Shown piece after piece: positions 1 through 9,013 of a DNA stretch of 64,000 nucleotides. The number at the start of each line of letters is the position of its first letter. Position 1 is the first letter of the stretch. The notes under the pieces were generated by a model. It had not been told where the DNA came from, made no database searches, and was given only the letters and a program-made list of their open reading frames with translations. A program made the translations under genes and the position numbers. The DNA comes from AP-15 sp963736715 (GTDB lineage Bacteria > Pseudomonadota > Alphaproteobacteria > ATCC43930 > CGMCC-115725): contig CAVTQA010000041.1 in assembly GCA_963736715.1 (NCBI GenBank), positions 1-64,000 on the forward strand, given 5' to 3'.

Positions 1-7
1 TACTCAT
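1..7 (-). CDS. 5' end of a gene running off the left edge
   Basis: Only the ATG and the following Ser codon lie inside the window. The start is believable because an AAAGGAG Shine-Dalgarno sequence sits about 8 nt upstream of it, at positions 16-22. It lies downstream of the FAD oxidoreductase in the same direction with a 76-nt gap, so the two may be co-transcribed. Nothing can be said about its product. Confidence 0.5.
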
Positions 8-83
8 TGTGATTTACTCCTTTTCCGGATTTGGCAGTGGTTTTTTAGGGATGATCGACGGGTGGTGCGCGTTCCCGCACCGC

Positions 84-1439
84 TCAGGCGGCTGCCTTGA
101 CGGAAAGCGCCTCGATCCGTCGCATGATCTGCGGTTCCTTCAACCGACTCTGCGGCTGCAGCAGCTGGGCGACTTCCATCATCGCGCGATGGACGTCCGG
201 GTCGGCCACGGCGGCGCGAAAAAGAGCCGCTTCGAACTGCTGAGCTTCCTCGAAATTCTCCGGCCGTATTCCGCGCGTCATAGGAAAAGCGAGGTCGGCG
301 CTGGTGGACATGTTCCACGGCGTCTCAAGCACCGAGGCAACCTCTGCCATGAACCCCGCCTGCAATGCCGCGATCGGATCCGCTGCCGCAACCGCCCGGC
401 CCAGCACATCCTGCAGCAGGAGAGCCTGTTTGGCGGCGGACGACATGCCCTGGCCATGGATCGGGTTGAACCGACAGAAAGCATCGGCGACGGGCAGCAC
501 GCCGCGAGGCAGACTGGGCAACAGTTCGAAATGCTTCCAGATGCTCACGGGAAAGCGGTAGTGCCGAATGCCGTCGGGCGGCTGGGCGTAGCGCAGCGCG
601 TTGTACACAGTCGGCGTGATCAATGATCGTGACGCCTCGAGGAAGGCGTCCCAGGTCTCCGGCCGCGCGACTGCGTGATGATCGGCAATCGCGATTATCC
701 AGCGGTCGCCTTCTATTGGCACCAATACCGCGTGCAACGCCAAGAACGGCGGATCAGGCTGCGTCAGCACGAGCTTCCAATCGGATGGCGCATTGGGCGG
801 GATCGCTACCACGACGGTGGCGTAGCTGAGATCAACCCCGACCTCCGTTTCCGCCGGCCGCTCCCAGCCGAGCGCATCGAACAGCGTCGAGGTCAGCGCG
901 CCGCGACCGGAGGCGTCCACCACCAGGTCGGCCGCCAGGATCTCCGAACGTCCCGACCCCGCGTCAAAGCGGATCCCGTCAACGGCATCACCACTCGTTG
1001 TCGGCACGATCCCGGTCACCCGGCACTTCGGCCGCAGCACAATATTCGCGATCGCCTCCACCCGACGGCGTAGCACCAGCTCGATCAGGGGTCTGGACGC
1101 ACAGAGTAGTAACAGACCGAAATCCCGCTTTGGCAGAACGCCGACATCCGGCCGCTCGTATTGGACTTCTTGTGCGACCTGCACGGGGACAGCGCCGGCT
1201 CTGGCAAGATCGCTCTCGAACCCCGGGAAGATCTCGCCGAGCGCCCGGAGACCGCCTGCGAGCAGCCCATGCGGATGGCGATCCTGGGGGGTACCGGACC
1301 GCGAACCGCCGGATGGAAACAGGCTGTCGCGTTCGAAAATCTCGACTCGCTCGAAGTACTTCGCCAGCGCGCCGGCCATCGACAGCCCGCCGATACCGGC
1401 TCCGACCACTACGGCACGCCTACCCAAAAGACCGCTCAC
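84..1439 (-). CDS. FAD-dependent oxidoreductase / monooxygenase family protein
   Basis: Single-component flavoprotein of about 450 residues. The N-terminus is a Rossmann dinucleotide-binding segment with GAGIGG at roughly residues 10-15 and an acidic end to beta-2 (VEIFERD). Two further FAD motifs are visible: DLVVDASGRG in the middle and VADAFCRFNPIHGQGM near residue 330, the group-A hydroxylase/geranylgeranyl reductase type FAD-ribityl motif. No membrane segment or signal peptide is seen. The frame stays open upstream to 1733 but without flavoprotein character. A GAGGAG sequence ends immediately before an ATG at 1445, leaving no spacer, but it is 6 nt from a GTG at 1439, so I prefer the GTG. 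The substrate cannot be inferred. It lies 31 nt downstream of the DUF1127 gene and could share its transcript. Confidence 0.82.
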   Translation of the reverse strand: MSGLLGRRAVVVGAGIGGLSMAGALAKYFERVEIFERDSLFPSGGSRSGTPQDRHPHGLLAGGLRALGEIFPGFESDLARAGAVPVQVAQEVQYERPDVGVLPKRDFGLLLLCASRPLIELVLRRRVEAIANIVLRPKCRVTGIVPTTSGDAVDGIRFDAGSGRSEILAADLVVDASGRGALTSTLFDALGWERPAETEVGVDLSYATVVVAIPPNAPSDWKLVLTQPDPPFLALHAVLVPIEGDRWIIAIADHHAVARPETWDAFLEASRSLITPTVYNALRYAQPPDGIRHYRFPVSIWKHFELLPSLPRGVLPVADAFCRFNPIHGQGMSSAAKQALLLQDVLGRAVAAADPIAALQAGFMAEVASVLETPWNMSTSADLAFPMTRGIRPENFEEAQQFEAALFRAAVADPDVHRAMMEVAQLLQPQSRLKEPQIMRRIEALSVKAAA

Positions 1440-1470
1440 TTTCATCTCCTCAGATTGTCCAGCGGGCGGC

Positions 1471-1845
1471 TCAGTCGCAGTGAGAGAACGGCTGCCGCAA
1501 TTTGTAGCCAATGTCCGCTCGCCTGAGGCCGATGTCCTGAAGCAGGTGGTCGTTGACTTCACGCAGTTCTTGACGCGAACGAACGCGCTCGCGCCACAGC
1601 CGAATGGCGGCGACGATCTGCCGGATCGCCGACAACAGCTCGAAATTCCTCTCGCGACGACGCGGCACCTGTCCCGTGAGCCGCACATCCAGCAAAGGCC
1701 ACAGTGGCCATTTGCGCTGTGCGGTGCGATCAAGGGTGCGGACTATTGCAGTGGCGCCGTACCGGCGGGCCGCTCTGCGGCCTTCGTCACCGCGACGGTC
1801 GAGCGAGGACAGCCAAAACGCGCCGTGCAGATCTTCTTGCATCAT
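1471..1845 (-). CDS. DUF1127 domain protein
   Basis: A 124-residue basic protein. Its C-terminal third (about residues 80-113) has the DUF1127 signature: an aromatic/Arg-rich helix (LWRERVRSRQEL) followed by LLQDIGLRRADI. DUF1127 proteins are small alphaproteobacterial proteins; some characterised members bind RNA and affect phosphate and carbon metabolism. This one is longer than the usual 45-70 residues because of a poorly conserved N-terminal half. The start is well supported by TTAAGGAG about 9 nt upstream of tandem ATGs (1845 and 1842). It precedes the FAD oxidoreductase on the same strand. Confidence 0.72.
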   Translation of the reverse strand: MMQEDLHGAFWLSSLDRRGDEGRRAARRYGATAIVRTLDRTAQRKWPLWPLLDVRLTGQVPRRRERNFELLSAIRQIVAAIRLWRERVRSRQELREVNDHLLQDIGLRRADIGYKLRQPFSHCD

Positions 1846-2115
1846 CGCAGCATCTCCTTAACGAGAGTGGGCGGCCCGCGCTGGCGGCGCCGCCTTGTTC
1901 GCGGCATTTGATTTGGGAAACCACCCCGCGATCGCTATCCCAAAATCTGCTCAGTTTTTGCTCACCGCCCGCTCGAACGGGGCGTGCGCCTCTAACTTCG
2001 CGGGTCGCGGGAGAGTCCTTAACTAGTCCAGGATTGTGAAAGCTGGCACCGCGCGGGCAGATGCCGCTTCGGCCGCCCACGCGGCGGGGGAGGCGGTTAA
2101 CATGATGCGATCGCG

Positions 2116-3960
2116 TCAGATAGGTCGAGGGCGATCCGTCTGCGGGGTATCCGCCGAGATGTACCCGCCTTGGGTCTCGCCCTCCGGGACCCCCGCCAAA
2201 CAAAGCCCCCTATCGAGGAGTTTACGCTGCGTCAGGTACACCGGGTTGTCACTTATCGCCTCGGCGCGGTATTTGGCGATGGTGAAATTGGGCGCGAGTT
2301 GCCGGGCGATCGCGCAAACTTCGGCTGCTTCCCCGAGCAGCCCGGCAAGCGCCAACGCGCCGGCCAAAACGAAATGGGAGAGCCCCCAGTTCGGGTTGAT
2401 TTCCACCGATTTGCGCAGGCTACCCATCGCGTGAACCGCGCGTCCGAGATAGATATCGGCAAGACCGATGAACAAGTGCCATCGGAAAAGGAGCGGATCG
2501 TGCGGACTGAGCCGCATCGCGTGCTCGACATGGGTGCGGGTTTCGCCCGCCCGCCCGAGGAAAAACTTCATCAGCCCCAGATAGGCGTGTGCCACGGCGA
2601 GATTGCCGTCCAGGCCGATGGCGAGTTGGAATTCGCGCAGCGCACGCTCGGGCGCGCACATTGCGTACAGGACGGTCCCGTAAGTCACATGCGCCGGGGC
2701 GTTGTCCGGCGCCAGCGCCAGCGCCTTCTTCACCGCCGCTTCGGCCGCGCGGATCTGCCCGGCGCGGTCGTCGGATGAGTACATGTTGACTTCCGACATA
2801 TGGATGTCCGCGAGGCCCAGCAGGGCGCCGACGTTGTGCTCTTCGAGGCGGAGCGCGGCTTCGAAAAAACGGCGGGCCTGCCGCGCTGCCTCGAGCGACC
2901 GATGTCGGTACCAGGCAGCCCAGCCCAGGAGAGTGTGATCGACGGAGTCGAGGCGGTCGGGATGTTCGCGCGCCGCCCGGCGGCTCTCCGCCACGATCAG
3001 CTCGATGTGGATGGCATGAGCCAGGCGGGTGGTGACCTCGTCCTGCATGTCGAGGAGGTCGGTGCGCTGCTTGTCGAAGCGTTCGGCCCACAGATGTGCG
3101 CCGCTCTCCGCATCGACGAGCTGCGCGTTGAAGCGAATCCGCTCGCCCGCGTTCTGGACGCTGCCTTCGAGCACGTAGCGCACGCCGAGCTCGCGGCCGA
3201 TCTGGCGGGTGTCGACGGGCTTGCCCTTATAGCCAAAAGCAGTGGTGCGCGAGATCGCGAAAACGCCAGGCCAGCGCGAGAGATCCGTCGTCAACGTTTC
3301 GGTGATGCCGTCGACAAAAGGATCGTCTTCCGCGCTGCCGCCGATGTTAATGAAGGGCAGGACCACTAGCGAGAGCCGCGGCGGCGAGGGTTCGCCGGTT
3401 TCCGGGTCGGTTGCCGTCTCGCCTTCCGGGCTCGCTCCCGCTGTCGTTGGCCCCGCCGTTGCGGGCAGCTGTGGTTGGATCGGCGGGCGAGAGTTCTCCC
3501 ATAACCAACGTGTCATCCGATCGCGCGCGGTGGCAAGGTGACGGCGGTAGGTGCCGAAGGAAAGAGAAAGCCGATCCGCGACGACCTCCTGCTTCAGACC
3601 GGGTTGGGAATAGGTCAGCTGGAGTATCCGGCGCAGCTTCTCGTCGCGCGCATTGTCGAACAACGTGCCGACGGTCTCGCACAGCAATGCCCTTAACTCT
3701 CGCGGCCCGGCTGACCCGCCGAGATTACAGAAGTCGTAGAGTAGCAAGGGGTTCCGAGAGAGCAAATCGGGACTGTGAACGTCACGCAGAGCGTCCCTAA
3801 CTGCGGCCGCGAAATCCGCGTAAGCGAGCGTGGGCGCCGCTACTGTTGGAGCAGCGGCGAGCGGTGCCGGCGGAATATCGGGCAGGTCGGAAATCGGTTC
3901 CTCCGACCCCGCTGCGCCATCCTCCGCATTAATTCCGGCTGGGGAGGCCGGGATCATCAT
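2116..3960 (-). CDS. TolB-like/TPR signalling protein of the adenylate-cyclase-associated type
   Basis: A 614-residue protein with three parts. The N-terminus (about 45-155) carries a helix-turn-helix-like segment ending in SFGTYRRHLATARDRM, often seen in front of regulatory ATPases. The centre (about 195-310) is a TolB-type beta domain starting LVVLPFINIGG and containing GRELGVRYVLEGSV, usually found fused to class III cyclases or TPR arrays. The C-terminus is a run of TPR helices (for example LGLADIHMSEV, AYLGLMKFFLGRAGE). There is no cyclase catalytic domain and no obvious membrane segment, so it is probably a cytosolic scaffold or sensor. No strong ribosome binding site decides the start; ATGs at 3960 and 3957 are possible. 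Confidence 0.7.
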   Translation of the reverse strand: MMIPASPAGINAEDGAAGSEEPISDLPDIPPAPLAAAPTVAAPTLAYADFAAAVRDALRDVHSPDLLSRNPLLLYDFCNLGGSAGPRELRALLCETVGTLFDNARDEKLRRILQLTYSQPGLKQEVVADRLSLSFGTYRRHLATARDRMTRWLWENSRPPIQPQLPATAGPTTAGASPEGETATDPETGEPSPPRLSLVVLPFINIGGSAEDDPFVDGITETLTTDLSRWPGVFAISRTTAFGYKGKPVDTRQIGRELGVRYVLEGSVQNAGERIRFNAQLVDAESGAHLWAERFDKQRTDLLDMQDEVTTRLAHAIHIELIVAESRRAAREHPDRLDSVDHTLLGWAAWYRHRSLEAARQARRFFEAALRLEEHNVGALLGLADIHMSEVNMYSSDDRAGQIRAAEAAVKKALALAPDNAPAHVTYGTVLYAMCAPERALREFQLAIGLDGNLAVAHAYLGLMKFFLGRAGETRTHVEHAMRLSPHDPLLFRWHLFIGLADIYLGRAVHAMGSLRKSVEINPNWGLSHFVLAGALALAGLLGEAAEVCAIARQLAPNFTIAKYRAEAISDNPVYLTQRKLLDRGLCLAGVPEGETQGGYISADTPQTDRPRPI

Positions 3961-4053
3961 GGCCAGTGCCGCGCGACTTACAGACGGGTCACCCTAAAAT
4001 CGGTATTTCGGGAGATATGACAAGCCCGCCCTCGCGCCGTCAGATGATAGCGA

Positions 4054-4080
4054 AACAGGGAGGCGCACGGCCTCCCTGTT
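4054..4080 (-). terminator. Hairpin downstream of the His-rich hypothetical gene
   Basis: A perfect 11-bp inverted repeat (AACAGGGAGGC / GCCTCCCTGTT) with a 5-nt loop lies 15 nt past the stop of the gene ending at 4096. Read on the minus strand it is followed by TTTC, a weak T-tract. It also separates that gene from the next minus-strand gene. Confidence 0.6.
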
Positions 4081-4095
4081 GGCTCTACCCCAAAA

Positions 4096-5583
4096 CTACG
4101 CGGCGTGGAGGAGTTCGAGATACTCCTCGTAGACCGCCATGTTCTTGCCGAAGGAGATCGCCGCGGCCTGGGCGCCGCAGACGAGGTGCATCCAGCGCCA
4201 GGGCTCGCGCGTCGCGTGGTATTCCTCGACGATCGACTGGTGGTGCTTGAAGGCGTGCATCTCGGTGAAATTGTCGTGGCACACGATCTCGGCGAGACGC
4301 GCGATGAAGGCCTGCGGGTCGTAGCCGGCCTTCATGTATTGCGTCGCCAGGTTCACCGTTTCCTTGACCTCCGGCACCGCCCGCATCATGCCGAGATTGG
4401 TGACCGTCGACCAATCGGTCGGCGGCTGGTTGTAGATGCTGTGCTGGATCGCGTCGAGCAGCTCCTCCTGGCTGCGCCGAGGCAACGCGGCAACCGCTTC
4501 CATGTCGGGCTGCGGGTATGGCTCCATGCGACCCGCGGTCGAGCGGATCTCCGGGCCCGACTGCCATGTCAACAACATCATCAGCTTGTTCTTGAGGCTG
4601 ATCCCGTCGAGCCGCAGCAAAAAGCGCCGCAGATTGATGCTGGTGTGCAGGTGGACGTCCATCGGGTTGCCGCCGAGCGAGCGCATGAAGAGACCGGCGG
4701 CCCCGATCGAGAGTGCCTCACCAGCGCCTTCGAGCGAAATCCCGCTGGCCAAGGCCTTCGCCATCAGCACCGGGATATCGGAAAAGACGTCGACCGCCGC
4801 GATGGCCTCTCCGAGCTGCCCGATCGCCGCGGTTTCATCCTCGCCGCTGCGTTGGCGATAGATGCGTTGCAGCAACCCATGCTCTTCGATCAGCGCTTCG
4901 ATCTGCGGCAGCGGCGAGGGCATCGGATTGTTCGGGGCGACCGGGGAACGGGTCACAAAGCGCACCGCCGGCCGCATCAGCACCGGCAGAAGCTCCTTGT
5001 CGAGAACGCCGGTCTCGAAAGCGCGCCACATCGTGCCCGGGAACATGAAGTAATGGTCGTCGTGGAAATTTTTCGGGATCGCCACGCTCAGCAGCAGATC
5101 GAAGGCCTCGATCCGCGGCGCATGATCCCACAGCCACAGGAAAACGTGGTCCGCCTTGTTCCATTCGCCGCGACCCACCGCCATCAGGAAAGCCGCCTTG
5201 GCCGCTTCGACCCCACGGGCATCCTCCTGCTCGAATTCGAGCAGGGCGTACGGCCCCATCGCCGGATGGTGGATGTGCTTGTTGGTAAGCGCCACGTGTT
5301 GCAGCACCGGGACAAAACGCTGCTCGCCCTCCAGGCGCTCGACCGTCTTCGAGATCGCGTAGAGGCCGGCCAGCGGGTGCAGCGGGCCGCCGTGATGACC
5401 CGGCGGCATTTCGGTGGAGCGGGTCACCGCGAGGGCAGAGGCGGTCAGCATGGTCTGCGTCGGCACCCCGGCGCGCAGCTTGTCCAGCGCGCGATCCAGG
5501 ATCTCGGACGGGGGCGTATCCTCGATAAACTGGACCAGCGGCTCGATGGCGTCGGGAAACTGGACACGTTGCGGCATGGGCAT
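4096..5583 (-). CDS. Conserved-looking His-rich protein of unknown function
   Basis: A 495-residue predominantly helical, apparently soluble protein. I do not recognise the family with confidence. It has several histidine clusters that could bind metal: PPGHHGGPLHPL (about 61-72), NKHIHHP (about 101-107), NFHDDHYFMFPG (about 172-183), CHDNFTEMHAFKHHQS (about 435-450). The LHPL-type motif recalls questin-oxidase-like proteins, but the resemblance is slight and I would not name it so. The start at 5583 has AAGGAG 9 nt upstream; a second in-frame ATG follows at 5577. It stands alone, bounded by the hairpin at 4054-4080 and a 528-nt upstream gap. Confidence 0.75.
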   Translation of the reverse strand: MPMPQRVQFPDAIEPLVQFIEDTPPSEILDRALDKLRAGVPTQTMLTASALAVTRSTEMPPGHHGGPLHPLAGLYAISKTVERLEGEQRFVPVLQHVALTNKHIHHPAMGPYALLEFEQEDARGVEAAKAAFLMAVGRGEWNKADHVFLWLWDHAPRIEAFDLLLSVAIPKNFHDDHYFMFPGTMWRAFETGVLDKELLPVLMRPAVRFVTRSPVAPNNPMPSPLPQIEALIEEHGLLQRIYRQRSGEDETAAIGQLGEAIAAVDVFSDIPVLMAKALASGISLEGAGEALSIGAAGLFMRSLGGNPMDVHLHTSINLRRFLLRLDGISLKNKLMMLLTWQSGPEIRSTAGRMEPYPQPDMEAVAALPRRSQEELLDAIQHSIYNQPPTDWSTVTNLGMMRAVPEVKETVNLATQYMKAGYDPQAFIARLAEIVCHDNFTEMHAFKHHQSIVEEYHATREPWRWMHLVCGAQAAAISFGKNMAVYEEYLELLHAA

Positions 5584-5620
5584 GGTGAGTTTCTCCTTGA
5601 GGGCGGTTATTTCGGCTTAG

Positions 5621-5656
5621 TTGGATTTACTCTCTTCTTGGATTTACTCTCTCTTC
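5621..5656. repeat. Tandem direct repeat upstream of the His-rich gene
   Basis: TTGGATTTACTCTCTTC occurs at 5621-5637 and is followed directly at 5638-5656 by a near-identical copy that diverges after 15 bases. It lies 38-73 nt upstream of the ATG at 5583, where a promoter or regulator site would be expected. Confidence 0.7.
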
Positions 5657-6054
5657 GATGGGTGCTAGGCCTCTCTCGACCGGCGCGAACCCCACCCGTT
5701 CCGAGGGCGAAGGCAGAGCACCACGCGGTCTTCTTCATTGTCGAGGTAATCGTCCCGCGCAATTCGCAGAGTGTCAACTCCGAACGACGCAACAGGGATA
5801 TGCGCCAGAAGCCTCCCTCGGCGGCTACACACGGCGCGACGCTGAGGCAGCAGATCTGCCCGGCGTCGCAAATCCCCGGCGTCGCCGGAGAGGACCACAT
5901 GACCCGTATTACTTATGGTGTAGTGGAACAATCTTGTATGCAGAAGTATTACATTCGGTTATTCCTCTGGATACTGAACACGGAGGGGAATTCTGGTGCA
6001 TCACGGGTGGATTTGTATTTCATCCTTTATGGCGGATACCTTTTTCGCCATCCA

Positions 6055-6081
6055 TTGCGCAAATCCGGCTCTCGTTATAAT
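6055..6081 (+). promoter_or_regulatory. Putative sigma-70 promoter of the GST gene
   Basis: TTGCGC (6055-6060) and a consensus TATAAT (6076-6081) are 15 nt apart, slightly short. The start codon is about 30 nt further on. The same TTGCGC/TATAAT pairing occurs before rpsF, which strengthens the call. Confidence 0.5.
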
Positions 6082-6111
6082 AGTATCCCATAGCTGAGCA
6101 GGGCCCGCCCG

Positions 6112-6768
6112 ATGGCTGATTTTACGATCTATCTTGGAAACAAGAATTATTCGTCCTGGTCGCTGCGGCCTTGGCTCGTTCTCAAGCAGACGGCCGTCCC
6201 GTTCGACGAAGTTGTGATTCCGCTCTATGAGGCGACGAGCAAGGCGACGATCATGAAGTATTCGCCGTCGGGAACGGTACCCGCCTTGCGTCACGGCGAA
6301 CTCATTGTCTGGGACAGCCTGGCGATCTGCGAGTACCTCGCCGAGTCGTTCCCGACGTTTCAGCTGTGGCCGCGGGATCACGACGCGCGTGCGGTGGCCC
6401 GCTCGGTCTGCGCCGAATTGCATTCGGGTTTTCAGGCTCTGCGCGCTCATCTGCCAATGAACGTTCGTTCGAGCTTCCCCAATCGCGGCGTTACCCCGGA
6501 GGTTCAGACGGAAGTCAACCGCGTGATGTCGATTTGGCGCGACTGCCGCAAACGCTTTGGTCAAGGCAAGGGCGATTTCCTGTTCGGCCACTTCAGCATT
6601 GCCGATGCGACCTACGCTCCGGTGGTGACCCGGTTCCGGACCTACAAGCTCGAACTCGAGCGAGATGCGGATGCGTATTGCGAGACGATCATGGCGCTTC
6701 CCGCAATGCAGGAATGGATCGCCGCCGCCCGCAACGAGCCGATGATCATCGACAAATACGAGTTTTGA
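6112..6768 (+). CDS. Glutathione S-transferase family protein
   Basis: A 218-residue cytosolic GST. The N-terminal thioredoxin-fold domain opens with IYLGNKNYSSWSLRPWLVLK, where a Ser in the SSW segment is the likely glutathione-activating residue. It continues to the cis-Pro and gamma-Glu-binding part (GTVPALRHGELIVWDSLA). The C-terminal all-helical domain contains the conserved FSIADATYAPVVTRF element. Family members conjugate glutathione to electrophiles or act as maleylacetoacetate-isomerase-like enzymes; the substrate is not evident. It is monocistronic: its own promoter lies upstream and two strong hairpins follow it. Confidence 0.88.
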   Translation: MADFTIYLGNKNYSSWSLRPWLVLKQTAVPFDEVVIPLYEATSKATIMKYSPSGTVPALRHGELIVWDSLAICEYLAESFPTFQLWPRDHDARAVARSVCAELHSGFQALRAHLPMNVRSSFPNRGVTPEVQTEVNRVMSIWRDCRKRFGQGKGDFLFGHFSIADATYAPVVTRFRTYKLELERDADAYCETIMALPAMQEWIAAARNEPMIIDKYEF

Positions 6769-6865
6769 GCGCGGCGATCCGCGCTGTGCCGCCAATCCCG
6801 GCTCAGCGTGAAGACGATGTGCAGAACACGACGCCGCCGCAAGCGAAACCGGAGCACCAGCAGAC

Positions 6866-6890
6866 AAAGAGCATGCGATACATGCTCTTT
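6866..6890. terminator. First hairpin of a double terminator after the GST gene
   Basis: A perfect 10-bp stem (AAAGAGCATG / CATGCTCTTT) with a 5-nt loop. The right arm ends in CTCTTT and the left arm starts with AAAG, so it could terminate from either direction. Confidence 0.55.
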
Positions 6891-6899
6891 CCTCCGTTG

Positions 6900-6936
6900 C
6901 GGCGAGCCGGGAATTCCGGCTCGCCGTTTCGCATTT
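6900..6936 (+). terminator. Second hairpin of a double terminator after the GST gene
   Basis: A perfect 11-bp GC-rich stem (CGGCGAGCCGG / CCGGCTCGCCG, 6900-6926) with loop GAATT, followed by TTTCGCATTTT. It is the best-formed intrinsic terminator in this part of the window and isolates the GST from the peptidase gene. Confidence 0.75.
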
Positions 6937-7016
6937 TGGCGGCAAGCTGTTACCACTTCCGAAACAGGGTCCGGCAAACGGCGCGGCGGGCGCCCCCCGG
7001 GTCGAGAGAGGTGGCG

Positions 7017-9005
7017 ATGCCCGAACGACAGACAGCGTCTTACGGTTCTTGGTCCTCGCCGATCACCTCCGACCTGATCGTAGCTTCGACAATCGGGCTC
7101 GGCGACATCCTGCTCGACGGGTCGGATGTCTACTGGCTCGAATCACGTCCGCAGGAGAGCGGGCGCTCGGTCATTGTTCGCCGCGCTGGGGATGGCACTC
7201 AGGTTGACGTCACTCCGCCGGTTCCGGCCACTGGCGGGGCGGCATTCAACGTTCGCACGCGCGTCCATGAATACGGCGGCGGCGCATACCTCGTAACTGG
7301 CGGTGTCGTTTACTTCTGCAACGATGCGGACCAGCGCATTTACCGCCAGGAGCCGAGCGCGGCGCCTGTCGCGATCACTCCGCAGCCGGTTGTGCCGAGG
7401 GGCTTGCGTTATGCGGATGGCGTGGTCGATGCCGAACGCGATCGGATGATCTGGGTGCGCGAGGATCATACGGCGGGTGGACCGGAGCCGGTAAACACGC
7501 TGGTCGAAATTCGGCTCGAAGGATCGCGGCCTCAACGAGTGCTGCAATCCGGATCCGATTTCTATGCCAACCCACGCCTCACTTCCGACGGCCGAAGGCT
7601 TACTTGGCTCGAATGGAACCATCCGAACATGCCCTGGATGGGCTGCGAATTGTGGGTCGCCGAGATGGCCGGCGATGGTTCGGTCGGACGCAAACGGCTG
7701 GTCGCGGGCGGGGACGACGAGTCGATCTTCCAACCCGAATGGTCACCGGACGGGACGCTCTATTTCGTCTCCGATCGCGCCCATGCCTCGCTGAGAGAGA
7801 AGTGGTGGAATCTCTTCCGCGTGCACGGCGATGCATTGGAGGCCTCCGGCTCGATCGCGCCAGTCTGGCCGCTGGCGGCCGAATTTGGCAGAGCGCAGTG
7901 GCAGTTCCGCGTTTCGACCTTCGCCTTCGCCTCGGAGAGCCAACTCGTTTGCAGCTACGTGCAAGACGGGGTTTACCGGATGAGCGCGGTCGACCTCACC
8001 TCGCGGGAGACGCGCTCGCTTCCTCAGGAGTACGGCGACGTCTCTTGGGTCCGCGCGGCCCGGGAACGGGTGTATTTCCGCGGCGGCTCGCCGACCAGCG
8101 CGCCGGCTGTCGTGGAACTCGACCTGGCCTCCGGCCGAACAACCACACTGAGGCGCTCGACCAGCGTCGATATGGAGAGTTACCGCAGGTACCTATCGGT
8201 GCCGGAACCCGTGACATTCGAGACCGACAACGGGCAGCGGGCACATGGCTTGTTCTATTCACCGGCCAATGCCGATTTCGAGGCTCCCGCAGGCGAACTC
8301 CCGCCGCTGCTCGTACATTGCCATGGCGGGCCCACCTCGGCCGCCTCTCCGACCCTCAGTTGGGGGACGCAATATTGGACGAGCCGCGGCTTCGCCGTTC
8401 TCGATGTCAATTACGGCGGCAGCACCGGCTATGGCCGAGAGTACCGGCTTCGCTTGCAGGGGAACTGGGGCGTCATTGACGTCGCCGATTGCGTGAATGG
8501 TGCGGGCCACCTTGCGGCAACCGGACGGGTCGATGCGGAGCGCTGGGCGATCAGCGGCGCCAGCGCGGGCGGCTACACCACATTGGCCGCGCTGACGTTC
8601 CGCAAGGAATTCAAGACCGGTGCGAGCTACTACGGCATCAGCGATCTGGAGGCACTGGCAAAAGATACGCACAAGTTCGAGTCGCGCTATCTAGACGGCC
8701 TGATCGGGCCTTACCCGCAGCGCAGGGACCTCTATGTGGCTCGGTCCCCGATCCACAGCGCGCGGCTGCTCGCCGCGCCGGTCGCTTTCTTCCAGGGCGC
8801 CGAGGACAAGGTTGTCCCGCCGCAACAGGCCGAGGAGATGGTCGATGCGCTCCGCCAACGTCAGATCCCGTTTCTCTATCTGTTGTTCGACGGCGAGCAG
8901 CACGGGTTCCGCCGCGCCGACAACATAAAGCGGGCGCTCGATGCTGAGCTATATTTTTACGCGACCTTTCTGACGGATCAGAGGCTGGAGTTCCGCGTCT
9001 CGTAG
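7017..9005 (+). CDS. S9 family prolyl oligopeptidase-like serine peptidase
   Basis: A 662-residue protein with an N-terminal seven-bladed-propeller-like region (about 1-400, with WSPDGTLYFVSDR type blades) and a C-terminal alpha/beta hydrolase domain. Nucleophile Ser is in SGASAGGYTT (about 520), the Asp in FQGAEDKVVPP and the His in DGEQHGF, so the triad is complete. HCHGGPTSAA supplies the oxyanion loop. There is no signal peptide, so it is probably a cytoplasmic oligopeptidase. The frame is open far upstream, but ATG 7017 has GAGAGAGG just before it and begins the recognisable protein. It converges on the next gene with only 8 nt between stops. Confidence 0.88.
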   Translation: MPERQTASYGSWSSPITSDLIVASTIGLGDILLDGSDVYWLESRPQESGRSVIVRRAGDGTQVDVTPPVPATGGAAFNVRTRVHEYGGGAYLVTGGVVYFCNDADQRIYRQEPSAAPVAITPQPVVPRGLRYADGVVDAERDRMIWVREDHTAGGPEPVNTLVEIRLEGSRPQRVLQSGSDFYANPRLTSDGRRLTWLEWNHPNMPWMGCELWVAEMAGDGSVGRKRLVAGGDDESIFQPEWSPDGTLYFVSDRAHASLREKWWNLFRVHGDALEASGSIAPVWPLAAEFGRAQWQFRVSTFAFASESQLVCSYVQDGVYRMSAVDLTSRETRSLPQEYGDVSWVRAARERVYFRGGSPTSAPAVVELDLASGRTTTLRRSTSVDMESYRRYLSVPEPVTFETDNGQRAHGLFYSPANADFEAPAGELPPLLVHCHGGPTSAASPTLSWGTQYWTSRGFAVLDVNYGGSTGYGREYRLRLQGNWGVIDVADCVNGAGHLAATGRVDAERWAISGASAGGYTTLAALTFRKEFKTGASYYGISDLEALAKDTHKFESRYLDGLIGPYPQRRDLYVARSPIHSARLLAAPVAFFQGAEDKVVPPQQAEEMVDALRQRQIPFLYLLFDGEQHGFRRADNIKRALDAELYFYATFLTDQRLEFRVS

Positions 9006-9013
9006 GAACGAGT

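Larger units (their letters stand above)
5584..6111. other. Intergenic region between divergent genes
   Basis: This 528-nt gap separates the His-rich gene (minus) from the glutathione S-transferase (plus). It holds a 17-bp tandem repeat close to the minus-strand start, a sigma-70-like promoter before the GST, and an A+T-richer segment at about 5900-6080. A short minus-strand frame (5665-5931) is open but has no ribosome binding site or recognisable domain, so I do not call it a gene. Confidence 0.5.

Noticed and set aside
5665..5931. An 88-codon minus-strand frame in the 5584-6111 gap
   Set aside because: No ribosome binding site and no family resemblance; could be degraded coding sequence, but not supportable as a gene.
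4105..6093. A very long plus-strand open frame opposite the His-rich gene
   Set aside because: It mirrors the minus-strand coding sequence in a GC-rich genome, is Arg/His/Gly-biased, has no domain, and runs into the A+T-rich promoter region.
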